Source of the DNA: Candidatus Epulonipiscium sp.
GTDB taxonomy: Bacteria; Bacillota_A; Clostridia; Lachnospirales; Cellulosilyticaceae
DNA: 13,561 nucleotides
Assembly: GCA_012841565.1 (NCBI GenBank)
Contig: DUUM01000406.1
Coordinates: 1 to 13,561 of the forward strand
Direction of reading: 5' to 3'
The notes under the pieces were generated by a model. The model saw only the letters and a program-made list of their open reading frames with translations. It was not told where the DNA came from and made no database searches. Below are positions 1 through 6,729 of this stretch, one piece after another. Positions within the stretch are counted from its first letter, which is position 1. Each line of letters opens with the position of its first letter. A program made the position numbers and the translations under genes.

Positions 1-1404
1 AGTAAAACAACTAATTAATTTTAAAGAATACTCTTTAGAGAAGCCATAATAATTAGTTAAACTTTCAGTGAAATATTCAATAGGAATAATTGGGCATAAG
101 TATTTATACCAACCACTATCTGCCTGATCAAAATCCTTATAAATAGCTTCTTTGTAACAATCCGCCAGAACATGCAATAACTCGAAAACCCTAAAAATAT
201 CTTCTACCCCCAATCCACTTAAAGTTAGCTTCAAATAGTATGGATGCATATTTAATTTGTAAGAATCAATTATTTTCTGACAGCTTTTTACTGCACAGAA
301 ATAATGTTTCTTACTGATTGAAAATAATGTTTTAATTTTATCCTTATTGATTCCACTAGAAATTTCAGAAATTATGCTCCTGCTATCTAATACACTTTCG
401 ATATTCTTAGTTTTATACATATTAAGCATTAAAGAGTATTGCCTCCTATTGATTGCTATTATACGTTCTCTATATTCATCCTTAAACTTTGGCATAAATA
501 CATACATTTCTTGCACACCATTCTTCTCTAAATTTACATACCATTGCGAATACTTAAATTTTTCCCATGTTTTTATTAGAAGATTTCTTTGAATCGATAG
601 ATGTATTATTAATTCTAATGAAGGTATTTTTATATGTGTTATGTCTCCATGTTCTGGTATTGTTTTCTTTCTGTAATCTTTACTCTTTTTAAAATACAAA
701 TATCGTATTAAAATATCAAAAGCCTCTAATTTCCCCTCAAAATTATCTTCAAATGAAACTAACATATTTGGATTCGTATCAGTTTTTTGATTAGAAATAG
801 CACCTTCCATTCCAGTAAAAAAACCTTGTTTTTTTATGTTTTTTTCCTTCAAATTTTCTTCAAGTCTATTTTGGTCTTGAAGAAAAATACATATCATCCT
901 TATCTGCTCAGACAATGAAAAATTCATAAATTCGCACTCATTAAGCTTCTCAATGTTCCTCATATTATTATGGTTAAAAAAGATCAAAGCGAAATATAAC
1001 TGTTGCAATTCTATCATAAATTCTTTAGGATACTCTTCAGAATATGCTAACTTAAATGCCCTGTTAATAATTGATATAGTGAATTCATGAATTTCTTGAT
1101 TGTACTTGAGGCCCAAAGGGTCAGGGAAGCACTCACTTAACAAGATAGCTTTTCTAAAGCTACTTTTATGTTTATCATAAATAGCAAGTAACAACTTGCT
1201 ACATTTTATTGGCTTTCTTTCTGCATAAAACTCTTTAAATAAATCAATTGGATCTTTTTCTTCATCGTACTCAATATCAAATGATTTTAACTCATCGTAT
1301 TCATACTGGGTAATTTTACCGCTTTGAAAATTGTCTTCCAATGTTTTTAATTTTTTATCTACTAGCTTCATAAATTCTTCATGCTTTTTTTTAAAATTAT
1401 CCAT
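1..1404 (-). CDS. Large protein of unknown function, 3' end beyond the window
   Basis: I do not recognise this protein. An uninterrupted frame of 468 codons runs from an ATG at 1404-1402 to the left edge, so its C-terminus is missing. An AGGGGG ribosome binding site lies 10 bases upstream of the ATG. The protein begins MDNFKKKHEEFMKLVDKKLK, a charged helical N-terminus. It continues as a soluble, Lys/Glu/Ile-rich, probably alpha-helical protein with no signal peptide, membrane segment or familiar catalytic motif. Aromatic-rich patches such as NLEKNGVQEMYVFMPKF sit near residue 300. It follows the YolD-like gene on the same strand after about 75 bases that hold a regulatory-looking hairpin, so it may be the last gene of the polymerase operon or a separately controlled unit. 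Its composition is as AT-rich as the surroundings. A defence or mobile-element accessory role is possible, but nothing in the sequence shows it. That it is a real gene is well supported by 1.4 kb without a stop. Confidence 0.85.
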   Translation of the reverse strand, partial: MDNFKKKHEEFMKLVDKKLKTLEDNFQSGKITQYEYDELKSFDIEYDEEKDPIDLFKEFYAERKPIKCSKLLLAIYDKHKSSFRKAILLSECFPDPLGLKYNQEIHEFTISIINRAFKLAYSEEYPKEFMIELQQLYFALIFFNHNNMRNIEKLNECEFMNFSLSEQIRMICIFLQDQNRLEENLKEKNIKKQGFFTGMEGAISNQKTDTNPNMLVSFEDNFEGKLEAFDILIRYLYFKKSKDYRKKTIPEHGDITHIKIPSLELIIHLSIQRNLLIKTWEKFKYSQWYVNLEKNGVQEMYVFMPKFKDEYRERIIAINRRQYSLMLNMYKTKNIESVLDSRSIISEISSGINKDKIKTLFSISKKHYFCAVKSCQKIIDSYKLNMHPYYLKLTLSGLGVEDIFRVFELLHVLADCYKEAIYKDFDQADSGWYKYLCPIIPIEYFTESLTNYYGFSKEYSLKLISCFT

Positions 1405-1451
1405 TCTATTTAAGCCCCCTTTTCTATTTAAAAACAACTCTTTAAATAGAA
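1402..1451 (-). promoter_or_regulatory. Alternative hairpins covering the ribosome binding site of the left-edge gene
   Basis: Read on the minus strand, TTCTATTTAAA (1451-1441) can pair perfectly over 11 bp with TTTAAATAGAA (1432-1422), leaving an 8-base loop. A second copy of the 3' arm, TTAAATAGAA (1414-1405), ends against the ATG and can pair over 10 bp with the same 5' arm. In that second fold the AGGGGG ribosome binding site is held in the loop region next to the start codon. The two folds exclude each other, as in an on/off translational switch. The repeats and pairings are visible directly. The regulatory role is inference, and AT-rich DNA can produce such repeats by chance. Confidence 0.45.
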
Positions 1452-1478
1452 TAAACTTCTCACAACTTATCAAATATA

Positions 1479-1937
1479 CTATCTACAGATACGACATATA
1501 TCGTCTTTCAAGTCAAACACGATAGTTTCAAATATCTCCCCCTCTATGCTAATTATTTCATTAATAGGGATCTCAGCACCATCAGCCATAATAACAACTC
1601 TTTCATATTCGTCTATCTTTTTAACCGTACCGATAGCCGTAATATAAGCTCCGCCCTTCTTCCTTTCGTCTGGTTCAAAGTAAGTGATTTCAATTTCATG
1701 ATGCTCTTTAAGTCTATCTGCTATGATTTGCAACCTATTGCTCAAGGCGCTCTTCATGTATTCATCCAATTCTATTCTCTGGTCAGTCACTCTTGCTGTT
1801 TCTTTGACGGCCGCACCATGACTAGTCAGTGCTGCAAAAGGTGAAAACTGTGCTGCTCGGTCAATGGCTGCCATACGGGGTCGTGTCCTTGAGACATGGC
1901 GCGGTAGATGGATGATGTCCTCATATGCCTTCATCAT
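1479..1937 (-). CDS. YolD-like protein, partner of the Y-family polymerase
   Basis: This 152-aa protein has the YolD-like family signature near its N-terminus: MAAIDRAAQFSPFAAL followed by VKETARVTDQRIELDEY at about residues 22-58. YolD-like proteins are small and typically sit next to UvrX/UmuC-type polymerases in Firmicutes and their mobile elements. A role assisting or regulating the polymerase has been proposed for the family. The C-terminal half is a beta-rich segment (ITYFEPDERKKGG onward) typical of the clostridial form. Two adjacent ATGs, at 1937 and 1934, could start it. The first overlaps the TGA stop of the polymerase gene (ATGA), and GGAGGG lies about 8 bases upstream inside the polymerase's last codons, so translation is probably coupled. 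The gene itself is intact although its partner carries a nonsense codon. Confidence 0.85.
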   Translation of the reverse strand: MMKAYEDIIHLPRHVSRTRPRMAAIDRAAQFSPFAALTSHGAAVKETARVTDQRIELDEYMKSALSNRLQIIADRLKEHHEIEITYFEPDERKKGGAYITAIGTVKKIDEYERVVIMADGAEIPINEIISIEGEIFETIVFDLKDDICRICR

Positions 1938-3457
1938 GCCTTATGCCCTCCAATCCGCTTGTTTCTGTCTAATGTTGTAGCCCCTTCCTTCAGGTTCATA
2001 CCTTTTAAAATGGCATTCTTACCATATTTCTTTTTTATCTCTAGTATTGCATTCTGCATCTTTTTTTCTCGTGCAAGTTCAACCTCTTCTTCTTTCTTCT
2101 TTGCATATGTATCCAGGTGATCTGTAAAAAGGTCAAGCTGTTCAACACTGCCCTTCTTTTGAACTGTTGCCTCATCCACAACATGATTAGCTGTTATGTT
2201 AACTCTCCTTACCAAAAGATTTTTATCAACGATGCGTTCAAATAACTCTGTGACAGCATCCATAATTATCCTTGTAGAAGAAGTTTGTCTACCTAGATTG
2301 GTCGTGCCATGAGCCGATTTTGGAATAGCACGTCCGTAAGGATCAGTAGTAATCGCTCCGTGATAGGATTTCTTTATCTTTGGGTTAGTCAGATTTTCAA
2401 TATCATATCCAACGGTCAAAACAAGTTGATCAGTCACAAACCTTTTATCCACCAAATCAAGCACCAATAGATCGGTCATTTTTCGCACGATTAGTCTAGC
2501 TTTATCATAGGTATAACCACATTGCAGTACCTGCCCTGATCCAATGCTCTTTGTGCTTGGCTTATAAGCTTTGATATCAGCAATCGTGCATGACTCCCAT
2601 CCCCAGGCATGATCAATTAATAGCTCTGCATTGATCCCAAACAGTTTATACAGCAAGTCCTCATTATAATAATCCGTAGGTTTACCCAGAGAACATCTTG
2701 CAATATCTCCCATGGTAAAAAGACCTTGCTCCTCTAACTTCTTAGCATATCCTTTGCCAACACGCCAAAAGTCTGTTAGGGGCCTATGTGACCACAGCAA
2801 ATGACGGTAACTCATTTCATCTAGCTTGGCAATCTGTACACCATTTTGATCCACTGGAATACACTTTGCCTGAATATCCATAGCAATTTTGCAAAGGTAT
2901 AGGTTTGTGCCAATTCCTGCTGTTGCTGTAACACCTGTGGTTTTAAGAACATCTAAAATAATTTTCGTAGTAAGCTCATAGGCTGAAAGATTATAAGTGG
3001 TTAGATAATTGGTGGCATTAATGAATACCTCATCAATTGAATATACATGAATGTCTTCAGGCGCGATGTACTTCAGGTATATATTATAAATCTGTGTGCT
3101 GTACTCTATATAATACGCCATCCTTGGTGGTGCAGTAATATAATCTAGCGAGGTGCTGGGTGAGGATTTCAATTCTGTATCATTAAAAGACTCACCGGTA
3201 AATACTCGCCCTGGTGCTTTACGTAGCCGTGCTGCATTTATTTCCTTCACCTTCTGCACAACCTCAAAAAGCCTCGCCCTACCAGAAATTCCTTATGCCC
3301 TGAGGGTGGGGGAGACGGCAAGACAGATTGTTTTTTCAGTTCGGCTTGCATCAGCCACAACAAGGTTTGTAGTCAGTGGATCAAGCCCTCTTTCCATGCA
3401 CTCAACCGAAGCGTAGAAAGATTTTAAATCAATTGCGATATAAGTTCTTTTCTTCAT
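1934..3457 (-). pseudogene. Y-family DNA polymerase (UmuC/UvrX type) interrupted by one in-frame TAA
   Basis: The frame from ATG 3457 to TGA 1934 specifies 507 residues of a translesion DNA polymerase, broken only by a TAA at codon 55 (3295-3293). The start is supported by GGTGGAG about 8 bases upstream. The first fragment (54 aa) holds the catalytic motif IAIDLKSFYASVE, with Asp10 and steric-gate Tyr15, and ends at TICLAVSPTLRA. After the stop, the same frame resumes with GISGRARLFEVVQKV. It goes on to the second catalytic motif YSIDEVF (Asp142, Glu143 counting the stop as one residue), a helix-hairpin-helix region near DFWRVGKGYAKKLEEQGLFT, and the little-finger domain. Family members have Tyr where the TAA stands, so this is one base change from intact (TAT or TAC to TAA), not a frameshift. 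Restart at GTG 3259 would give 441 aa without the first metal-binding Asp and should be inactive as a polymerase. Sequencing error, readthrough or a recent mutation are the alternatives. Confidence 0.88.
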
Positions 3458-3543
3458 GCCTACTCTCCACCTGCCTCCCTTAAGCTTATCTATTGGCCAC
3501 ATTTCTTTTTTCGGCGCCTATTCTCTCAATATCTCTTAACTCT

Positions 3544-3572
3544 ATTATACCTATCCCAATACTTACTAGCAA
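3544..3572 (-). promoter_or_regulatory. Sigma-A-type promoter of the polymerase/YolD operon
   Basis: On the minus strand, TTGCTA (3572-3567) and a perfect TATAAT (3549-3544) are separated by exactly 17 bases, about 90 bases before the polymerase ATG. This is the best promoter match I found in the window. No GAAC-N4-GTTC LexA box is visible around it, so SOS control is not evident. The spacer 3458-3652 holds nothing else that I recognise apart from the inverted repeat beside it. Confidence 0.65.
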
Positions 3573-3579
3573 CTTTCTT

Positions 3580-3598
3580 TAGCGAATACCAATCGCTA
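3580..3598. repeat. Inverted repeat upstream of the polymerase promoter
   Basis: TAGCGA and TCGCTA form perfect 6-bp arms around a 7-base spacer. The repeat lies 7 bases upstream of the -35 element of the polymerase promoter, where an activator or repressor could bind. It does not match the LexA consensus. Its short arms make a chance origin possible. Confidence 0.35.
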
Positions 3599-3652
3599 CT
3601 CTATGATATAAACTAACACTTAAGCTATCACCATCTAATATATAATCTTTCC

Positions 3653-4162
3653 TTATTCCATCTTCATTCCTAACTGATTTGGCTGACACACATTAAGTAT
3701 ATCTGCTATCTTCTCTGGTACATTATTAAAATCTACATGATGGTCACGCTCCAAGGATACTGTATACCAATAATCATAAGGTATATAGGTCTGATCCAAA
3801 TACTTAGTGTCAGAAACAGATTGTTTCTTAGCTCCTTGTTCAATGACTCCCTTTGGAGTTAAAAAGAAAGTTCCCCAATGCTCACCTGAAGATCCTAAAT
3901 CAAGTGATACAATACCAAGTCCTATATGTCCAGTATCTTGTCCCCTTATTACTGCAGGAACTTCAATAAACTCATAAGTATAGCTATCAAAGTAATCAGT
4001 TTTGTAAACTTCTATAAAACTGTCATGCATCTTCTTTAATATGTCTTTAGCATAACTAGTATCCTCTGAATTACAGGATTCATCTAGTTTCTTAAAATCT
4101 ATTGTTTGAAGCAAGTCATTTAAGCGTTCAATATACTCTTCCTGTAAATCTTTATTCTTCAT
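3653..4162 (-). CDS. Conserved clostridial protein of unknown function (169 aa)
   Basis: I cannot assign a function. The start at 4162 is chosen because AAGGTGGG lies 6 bases upstream; an in-frame ATG at 4189 has no comparable site. The N-terminal half is helical and charged (MKNKDLQEEYIERLNDLLQ). It is followed by YKTDYFDSYTYEFIEVPAVI and a glycine-rich, probably beta segment, IVSLDLGSSGEHWGTFFL. An aromatic stretch, TYIPYDYWYTVSLERDHHVD, comes near the C-terminus. No signal peptide or membrane segment is visible. The soluble single-domain layout resembles many clostridial housekeeping or immunity-like orphans, but no catalytic motif can be named. It lies 72 bases downstream of another small gene in the same direction and may share its transcript. 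Confidence 0.8.
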   Translation of the reverse strand: MKNKDLQEEYIERLNDLLQTIDFKKLDESCNSEDTSYAKDILKKMHDSFIEVYKTDYFDSYTYEFIEVPAVIRGQDTGHIGLGIVSLDLGSSGEHWGTFFLTPKGVIEQGAKKQSVSDTKYLDQTYIPYDYWYTVSLERDHHVDFNNVPEKIADILNVCQPNQLGMKME

Positions 4163-4234
4163 AATTTCCCACCTTAATTTCATTTTCAATTAAACTAATT
4201 CTAGGCTACCATAACACTAAATATAGCGGTAAGG

Positions 4235-4624
4235 TTACATCATCCCTATCTCTGCCTGCATCACTCCCATTTCTTCCTCATTCCACAGTTCTTCCATTTC
4301 ATCCCTCGTAGCAACTGGGAAGTTTTTTACTTCTACTTCACCTTGTTGAATTGGGGCAAGATGAGTAATCACCTCTTTGCATAACTCCTGATCTGGGCAA
4401 TTCATTATAAATCCACCGAAGATAGATTCTAATATTAATTGATCACACATATCTGTCAGGATTACTTTATCTGCAGTATAAGCATTTTTACCGATAAAAT
4501 TCGCTATATTCTCTGGTGTCATATCAAACATAAATTCTATATGCTTATTACTATTTTCTATTTCATAAACATAAGCATAGCCTGGGTTTCCTTCCATAAT
4601 TTCATATAATTCTTCTCTTGTCAT
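4235..4624 (-). CDS. Conserved acidic protein of unknown function (129 aa)
   Basis: The start at 4624 is preceded by AAGGAGA at 7 bases, which is much better than the in-frame ATG at 4693. That earlier ATG would lie inside a terminator's T-run. The protein is acidic and soluble: MTREELYEIMEGNPGYAYVY, then FMFDMTPENIANFIGKNAY, LTDMCDQLILESIFGGF and a Glu/Met-rich C-terminus (DEMEELWNEEEMGVMQAEI). From memory, similar proteins recur in Lachnospiraceae-type genomes as uncharacterised entries, sometimes near recombinases, but I cannot name a domain. No zinc, nucleotide or DNA-binding motif is visible. It precedes the 169-aa gene in the same direction and is probably co-transcribed with it. Confidence 0.78.
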   Translation of the reverse strand: MTREELYEIMEGNPGYAYVYEIENSNKHIEFMFDMTPENIANFIGKNAYTADKVILTDMCDQLILESIFGGFIMNCPDQELCKEVITHLAPIQQGEVEVKNFPVATRDEMEELWNEEEMGVMQAEIGMM

Positions 4625-4691
4625 ATCTTTCTCCTTCCATAATATAGCTCTCCAATATCTATACGAAGTGGGCATCTCCATATTTTTATAC

Positions 4692-4728
4692 AAAAAAAGG
4701 ACATGAAAGCTTTCACTCTCACATCCTT
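4692..4728 (-). terminator. Intrinsic terminator after the DUF4885-like gene
   Basis: On the minus strand a 14-bp stem with several G-U pairs (4728-4715 with 4710-4697) closes on a GAAA loop and is followed by seven Ts. The wobble pairs work only in the minus-strand RNA, which fixes the direction. It ends the operon of the 101-aa and 330-aa genes, about 70 bases after the second stop codon. Confidence 0.8.
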
Positions 4729-4797
4729 ATTTCTATGTTATTTTTACCGTACAATTTGACTCTTTCCCGGTATAACAGGACTATTTATTCTACTTTC

Positions 4798-5790
4798 CTA
4801 TACTGAAAAATTAAATCTGGATTCCATAAGGTTCTCATTTGCTAAGTCATACAAAAGGCCATCTTTATATCCAATGCTTAGGTTCAAATCTGGAATACTG
4901 AAGAAATCCTTGGCAAGCAACTCTTCAATTTGCTCTGCAAAATAATTATAGGCATCCCCTTTGTATTCTGTAGGAATTGCAGTTGATTCTTTTAGTGCCT
5001 CCCTATATACATCAAGTACATTCTCCCCTTTTTCATTGACCATTCCTGATTCTGTTTGCTTGTAACCCCTTAAATCCTGACCTGTCACATTTTTAAAGCT
5101 ACTTAAAGCACGATACTTTAGTTTCACGTCATCTGATATGGATCCAGAACTGCTATTCATGATATGGTAAAACAATTCTTTGGAATTATTATCTGCATTT
5201 AGTATTTCTTCAATTTTATTGGTAAGTTCCACATCATCCACTCCCAAAACCTTTAGTATATTGTTGAATGGATCTATTGTAAATATCATATTGTATTGTC
5301 CCAGCAAGTTACTAAGCCCATTACTAGAAAATATATTTCCCAGTTGAGTATTAACCATATGTTGATTATACAACTGTTGCTCGTTATCAGATGGGTCTTT
5401 AACCTCTCCCTTCAAATGTGGATCCTGTGGGTTCCCCCCCCCGGCCAGACAGCCATATAAAGTCATCTCGAGTTCATTATCATACATAGCCTCAACTTCG
5501 TTGTAACTATAATTTTTATAATTACCACTCCCACGATACTTTTGGTTTAGGGCGGCATACACTTCACCTTCTGTCTTATATTTAGCCCTGTTACTAACTC
5601 CAAGGGAATAATAGACTTCCTCCAACCTTGTATATGCCTTAAACTGATCACTATCCTGATTATAATTTTTACTTTTTATCTTATCTTCTGTACTAGTATA
5701 CTGTTCCTTCCAAGCTGTCGCCTTTGGCTTATCTGGTGTATATCTTCCCTTCACATTATAGTGATTGTAGTAGGCAGACTCTATCCTCAT
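4798..5790 (-). CDS. DUF4885-like protein of unknown function (330 aa)
   Basis: An ATG at 5790 is preceded by GGAGGAA at 6 bases. The protein begins MRIESAYYNHYNVKGRYTPD, a Tyr/Asn-rich, unstructured-looking N-terminus. A helical body follows, containing YSLGVSNRAKYKTEGEVYAA, a motif around YDNELEMTLYGCLAGGG (residues 103-119) followed by NPQDPHLKG, and GQYNMIFTIDPFNN near residue 170. The order of these motifs resembles the DUF4885 family of Firmicutes as I remember it; a profile search is needed to confirm that. There is no signal peptide, transmembrane segment or known catalytic motif. It lies 18 bases after the 101-aa gene and ends at a strong terminator, so the two form an operon. A run of nine Gs inside the gene could make its frame unstable. 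Confidence 0.85.
   Translation of the reverse strand: MRIESAYYNHYNVKGRYTPDKPKATAWKEQYTSTEDKIKSKNYNQDSDQFKAYTRLEEVYYSLGVSNRAKYKTEGEVYAALNQKYRGSGNYKNYSYNEVEAMYDNELEMTLYGCLAGGGNPQDPHLKGEVKDPSDNEQQLYNQHMVNTQLGNIFSSNGLSNLLGQYNMIFTIDPFNNILKVLGVDDVELTNKIEEILNADNNSKELFYHIMNSSSGSISDDVKLKYRALSSFKNVTGQDLRGYKQTESGMVNEKGENVLDVYREALKESTAIPTEYKGDAYNYFAEQIEELLAKDFFSIPDLNLSIGYKDGLLYDLANENLMESRFNFSV
5434..5442. repeat. Nine-base C/G homopolymer inside the DUF4885-like gene
   Basis: The plus strand has nine consecutive Cs, read as GGG GGG GGG (Gly117-119) in the gene. This is striking in such AT-rich DNA. Gain or loss of one base would truncate the protein shortly after residue 119. Tracts like this act as phase-variable switches in some bacteria, and they are also typical places for sequencing error. 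Confidence 0.9.
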
Positions 5791-5808
5791 ATTATTTCCT
5801 CCAAACTA

Positions 5809-6114
5809 CTATTTAATAAATATCTGATAATTTGTGTCTTTCATATCATACTGCCAATTGAATTTTAATTGTACGTTACTCATGGTAGATTTAGCAATCG
5901 ACTTCGCATTATATTTAAAGTTCCAAGCCTGCTTTGCTAAAAACCCATCATCCACATCAATATAGTACATTCCACTTGTAGCACTTGATACTCTGGAAGT
6001 ATACCAAGTGGGTGTACTAGACGGGTTAATCATATGAAGAACATTTCCCTGGATTGCTCCTGTGCTGGAATATACACGATTTTGTGTTACATGATTATTT
6101 GAGTTCTCATACAT
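5809..6114 (-). CDS. Small protein of unknown function (101 aa)
   Basis: The start ATG at 6114 has AGGGGAAG about 9 bases upstream. The protein is polar and rich in Ser, Thr, Asn and Tyr, with a probable all-beta character: TWYTSRVSSATSGMYYIDVD, then NVQLKFNWQYDMKDTNYQIF. It has no signal peptide or membrane segment and no motif I recognise. It could be a small beta-sandwich or a coat- or sporulation-type polypeptide, but the sequence does not show which. It is the first gene of an operon with the DUF4885-like gene 18 bases downstream, so the two products probably work together. The spacer upstream supplies a plausible -10 element. Confidence 0.72.
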   Translation of the reverse strand: MYENSNNHVTQNRVYSSTGAIQGNVLHMINPSSTPTWYTSRVSSATSGMYYIDVDDGFLAKQAWNFKYNAKSIAKSTMSNVQLKFNWQYDMKDTNYQIFIK

Positions 6115-6156
6115 ATAATCATCTTCCCCTAGTTATCAAAATTATCACATTGGCTG

Positions 6157-6185
6157 ATTATACAATAACCTTATATAGTACTATA
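6157..6185 (-). promoter_or_regulatory. Possible promoter and palindrome before the 101-aa/DUF4885-like operon
   Basis: A perfect TATAAT (6162-6157, minus strand) lies about 45 bases upstream of the 101-aa gene. There is no good TTGACA. Instead the 12-bp palindrome TATAGTACTATA (6174-6185) covers the -35 position, which would suit control by a dimeric regulator or an alternative sigma factor. The -10 match alone is weak evidence in AT-rich DNA. Confidence 0.35.
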
Positions 6186-6188
6186 ATA

Positions 6189-6354
6189 AAAATAGATGCT
6201 TAAATTATAGATTTTATATTTCGGTAACTATCAATGCTAAAGATATAAAATTACTCAAAATCCTCCTTTCTTTCATAGAAAACTCCTCCTCCAACCTTTC
6301 AAACAATCAGCCTATCTATCATTTATGCTTATTTTCTACACAAGCATCTATTTT
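6189..6354. repeat. 13-bp inverted repeats bounding a 166-bp segment
   Basis: AAAATAGATGCTT at 6189-6201 occurs again in exact inverted orientation at 6342-6354. The 166 bases between the outer ends include a micro-ORF with a strong ribosome binding site. A second 6-bp repeat, ATGCTT/AAGCAT (6325-6330 and 6342-6347), shares one arm, so two hairpins could compete. It is too short to identify as a transposable element. Confidence 0.5.
6214..6276 (-). CDS. Possible 20-aa micro-ORF
   Basis: ATG 6276 is preceded by GGAGGAGGAG, ending 6 bases upstream, a near-ideal ribosome binding site. It opens a 20-codon frame, MKERRILSNFISLALIVTEI, ended by TAA. The peptide has a basic start and a hydrophobic centre, like small membrane-active or leader peptides. 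A TATAAT lies about 90 bases upstream. It sits inside the 13-bp inverted repeats. The only evidence for translation is the ribosome binding site, so it may be chance. Confidence 0.25.
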   Translation of the reverse strand: MKERRILSNFISLALIVTEI

Positions 6355-6386
6355 CCTTCAATTATATTGTAGTTCTTCATATGTAA

Positions 6387-6482
6387 TTAATTTGTGCATT
6401 TAGTTAATTCAACAGCGTAAGATTGGATTAACCCATAACTTTTCCACCATTGCTTATTTTTTACATCAAATACTTTAAACAT
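6387..6482 (-). pseudogene. Possible remnant or micro-gene of 31 codons
   Basis: A frame from ATG 6482 to TAA 6387 reads MFKVFDVKNKQWWKSYGLIQ and continues for 11 residues. The same frame is open for about 14 more codons upstream. Its amino-acid use looks protein-like (KVFDVKNKQWW), but there is no good ribosome binding site, and it is isolated in the spacer between the recombinase operon and the 101-aa gene. It may be a gene fragment left at an element boundary. I see no other gene in the 615-base spacer 6115-6729. Confidence 0.2.
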
Positions 6483-6624
6483 TCTCACATTATATATCGG
6501 ACATCCCCACAATATCTTAATACCTTTAAGTTATTTTAATACCATAAAGACATTTTAATAACAAACCCTTTTTTATTCCTGTCTAAAAGATTGTTATGAA
6601 CCATATATATAGTGATAATCTGCC

Positions 6625-6658
6625 AACAATAAAACCCTCAGCATTTTCTGAGGATTTT
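6625..6658 (-). terminator. Intrinsic terminator after the recombinase operon
   Basis: On the minus strand, AAAATCCTCAG (6658-6648) pairs with CTGAGGGTTTT (6641-6631) through 11 bp with one T-G wobble and a 6-base loop. The run GTTTTATTGTT follows. It lies about 70 bases beyond the stop of the third recombinase and closes that operon. Confidence 0.75.
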
Positions 6659-6685
6659 AATCTTAGTAGATTGTCATTGCCATCA

Positions 6686-6720
6686 GAGCAGTAACCTACC
6701 TTTTCTCCTTGTTACTGCTC
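6686..6720. repeat. Perfect 10-bp inverted repeat just past the last recombinase
   Basis: GAGCAGTAAC and GTTACTGCTC flank a 15-base spacer, starting about 10 bases beyond the recombinase stop codon. There is no T-run after it, so it is not an ordinary terminator. Large serine integrases usually lie beside their attachment site, which is itself an imperfect inverted repeat around a 2-bp core. This repeat is therefore a candidate attachment half or recombinase-binding site, or simply a stabilising mRNA 3' hairpin. The role is inference. Confidence 0.5.
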
Positions 6721-6729
6721 CTGCCATTC

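Noticed and set aside
347..592. Plus-strand 81-codon frame
   Set aside because: It is antisense to the 468-codon minus-strand gene, has no ribosome binding site and no protein-like pattern beyond AT-rich hydrophobic residues.
3259..3295. Frameshift in the polymerase gene
   Set aside because: Both pieces are in the same frame (243 bases, 81 codons, between their first codons); only one stop codon separates them.
3293..3295. Reassignment of TAA to an amino acid in this organism
   Set aside because: TAA is used as the normal stop of several intact genes here, including two recombinases and the SHOCT gene.
3153..3416. Plus-strand 87-codon frame across the polymerase stop
   Set aside because: It is antisense to the polymerase, and family motifs on the minus strand explain the region completely.
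4190..4234. Extension of the 169-aa gene to an ATG at 4189
   Set aside because: The internal ATG at 4162 has a strong AAGGTGGG site at proper spacing and the upstream one does not.
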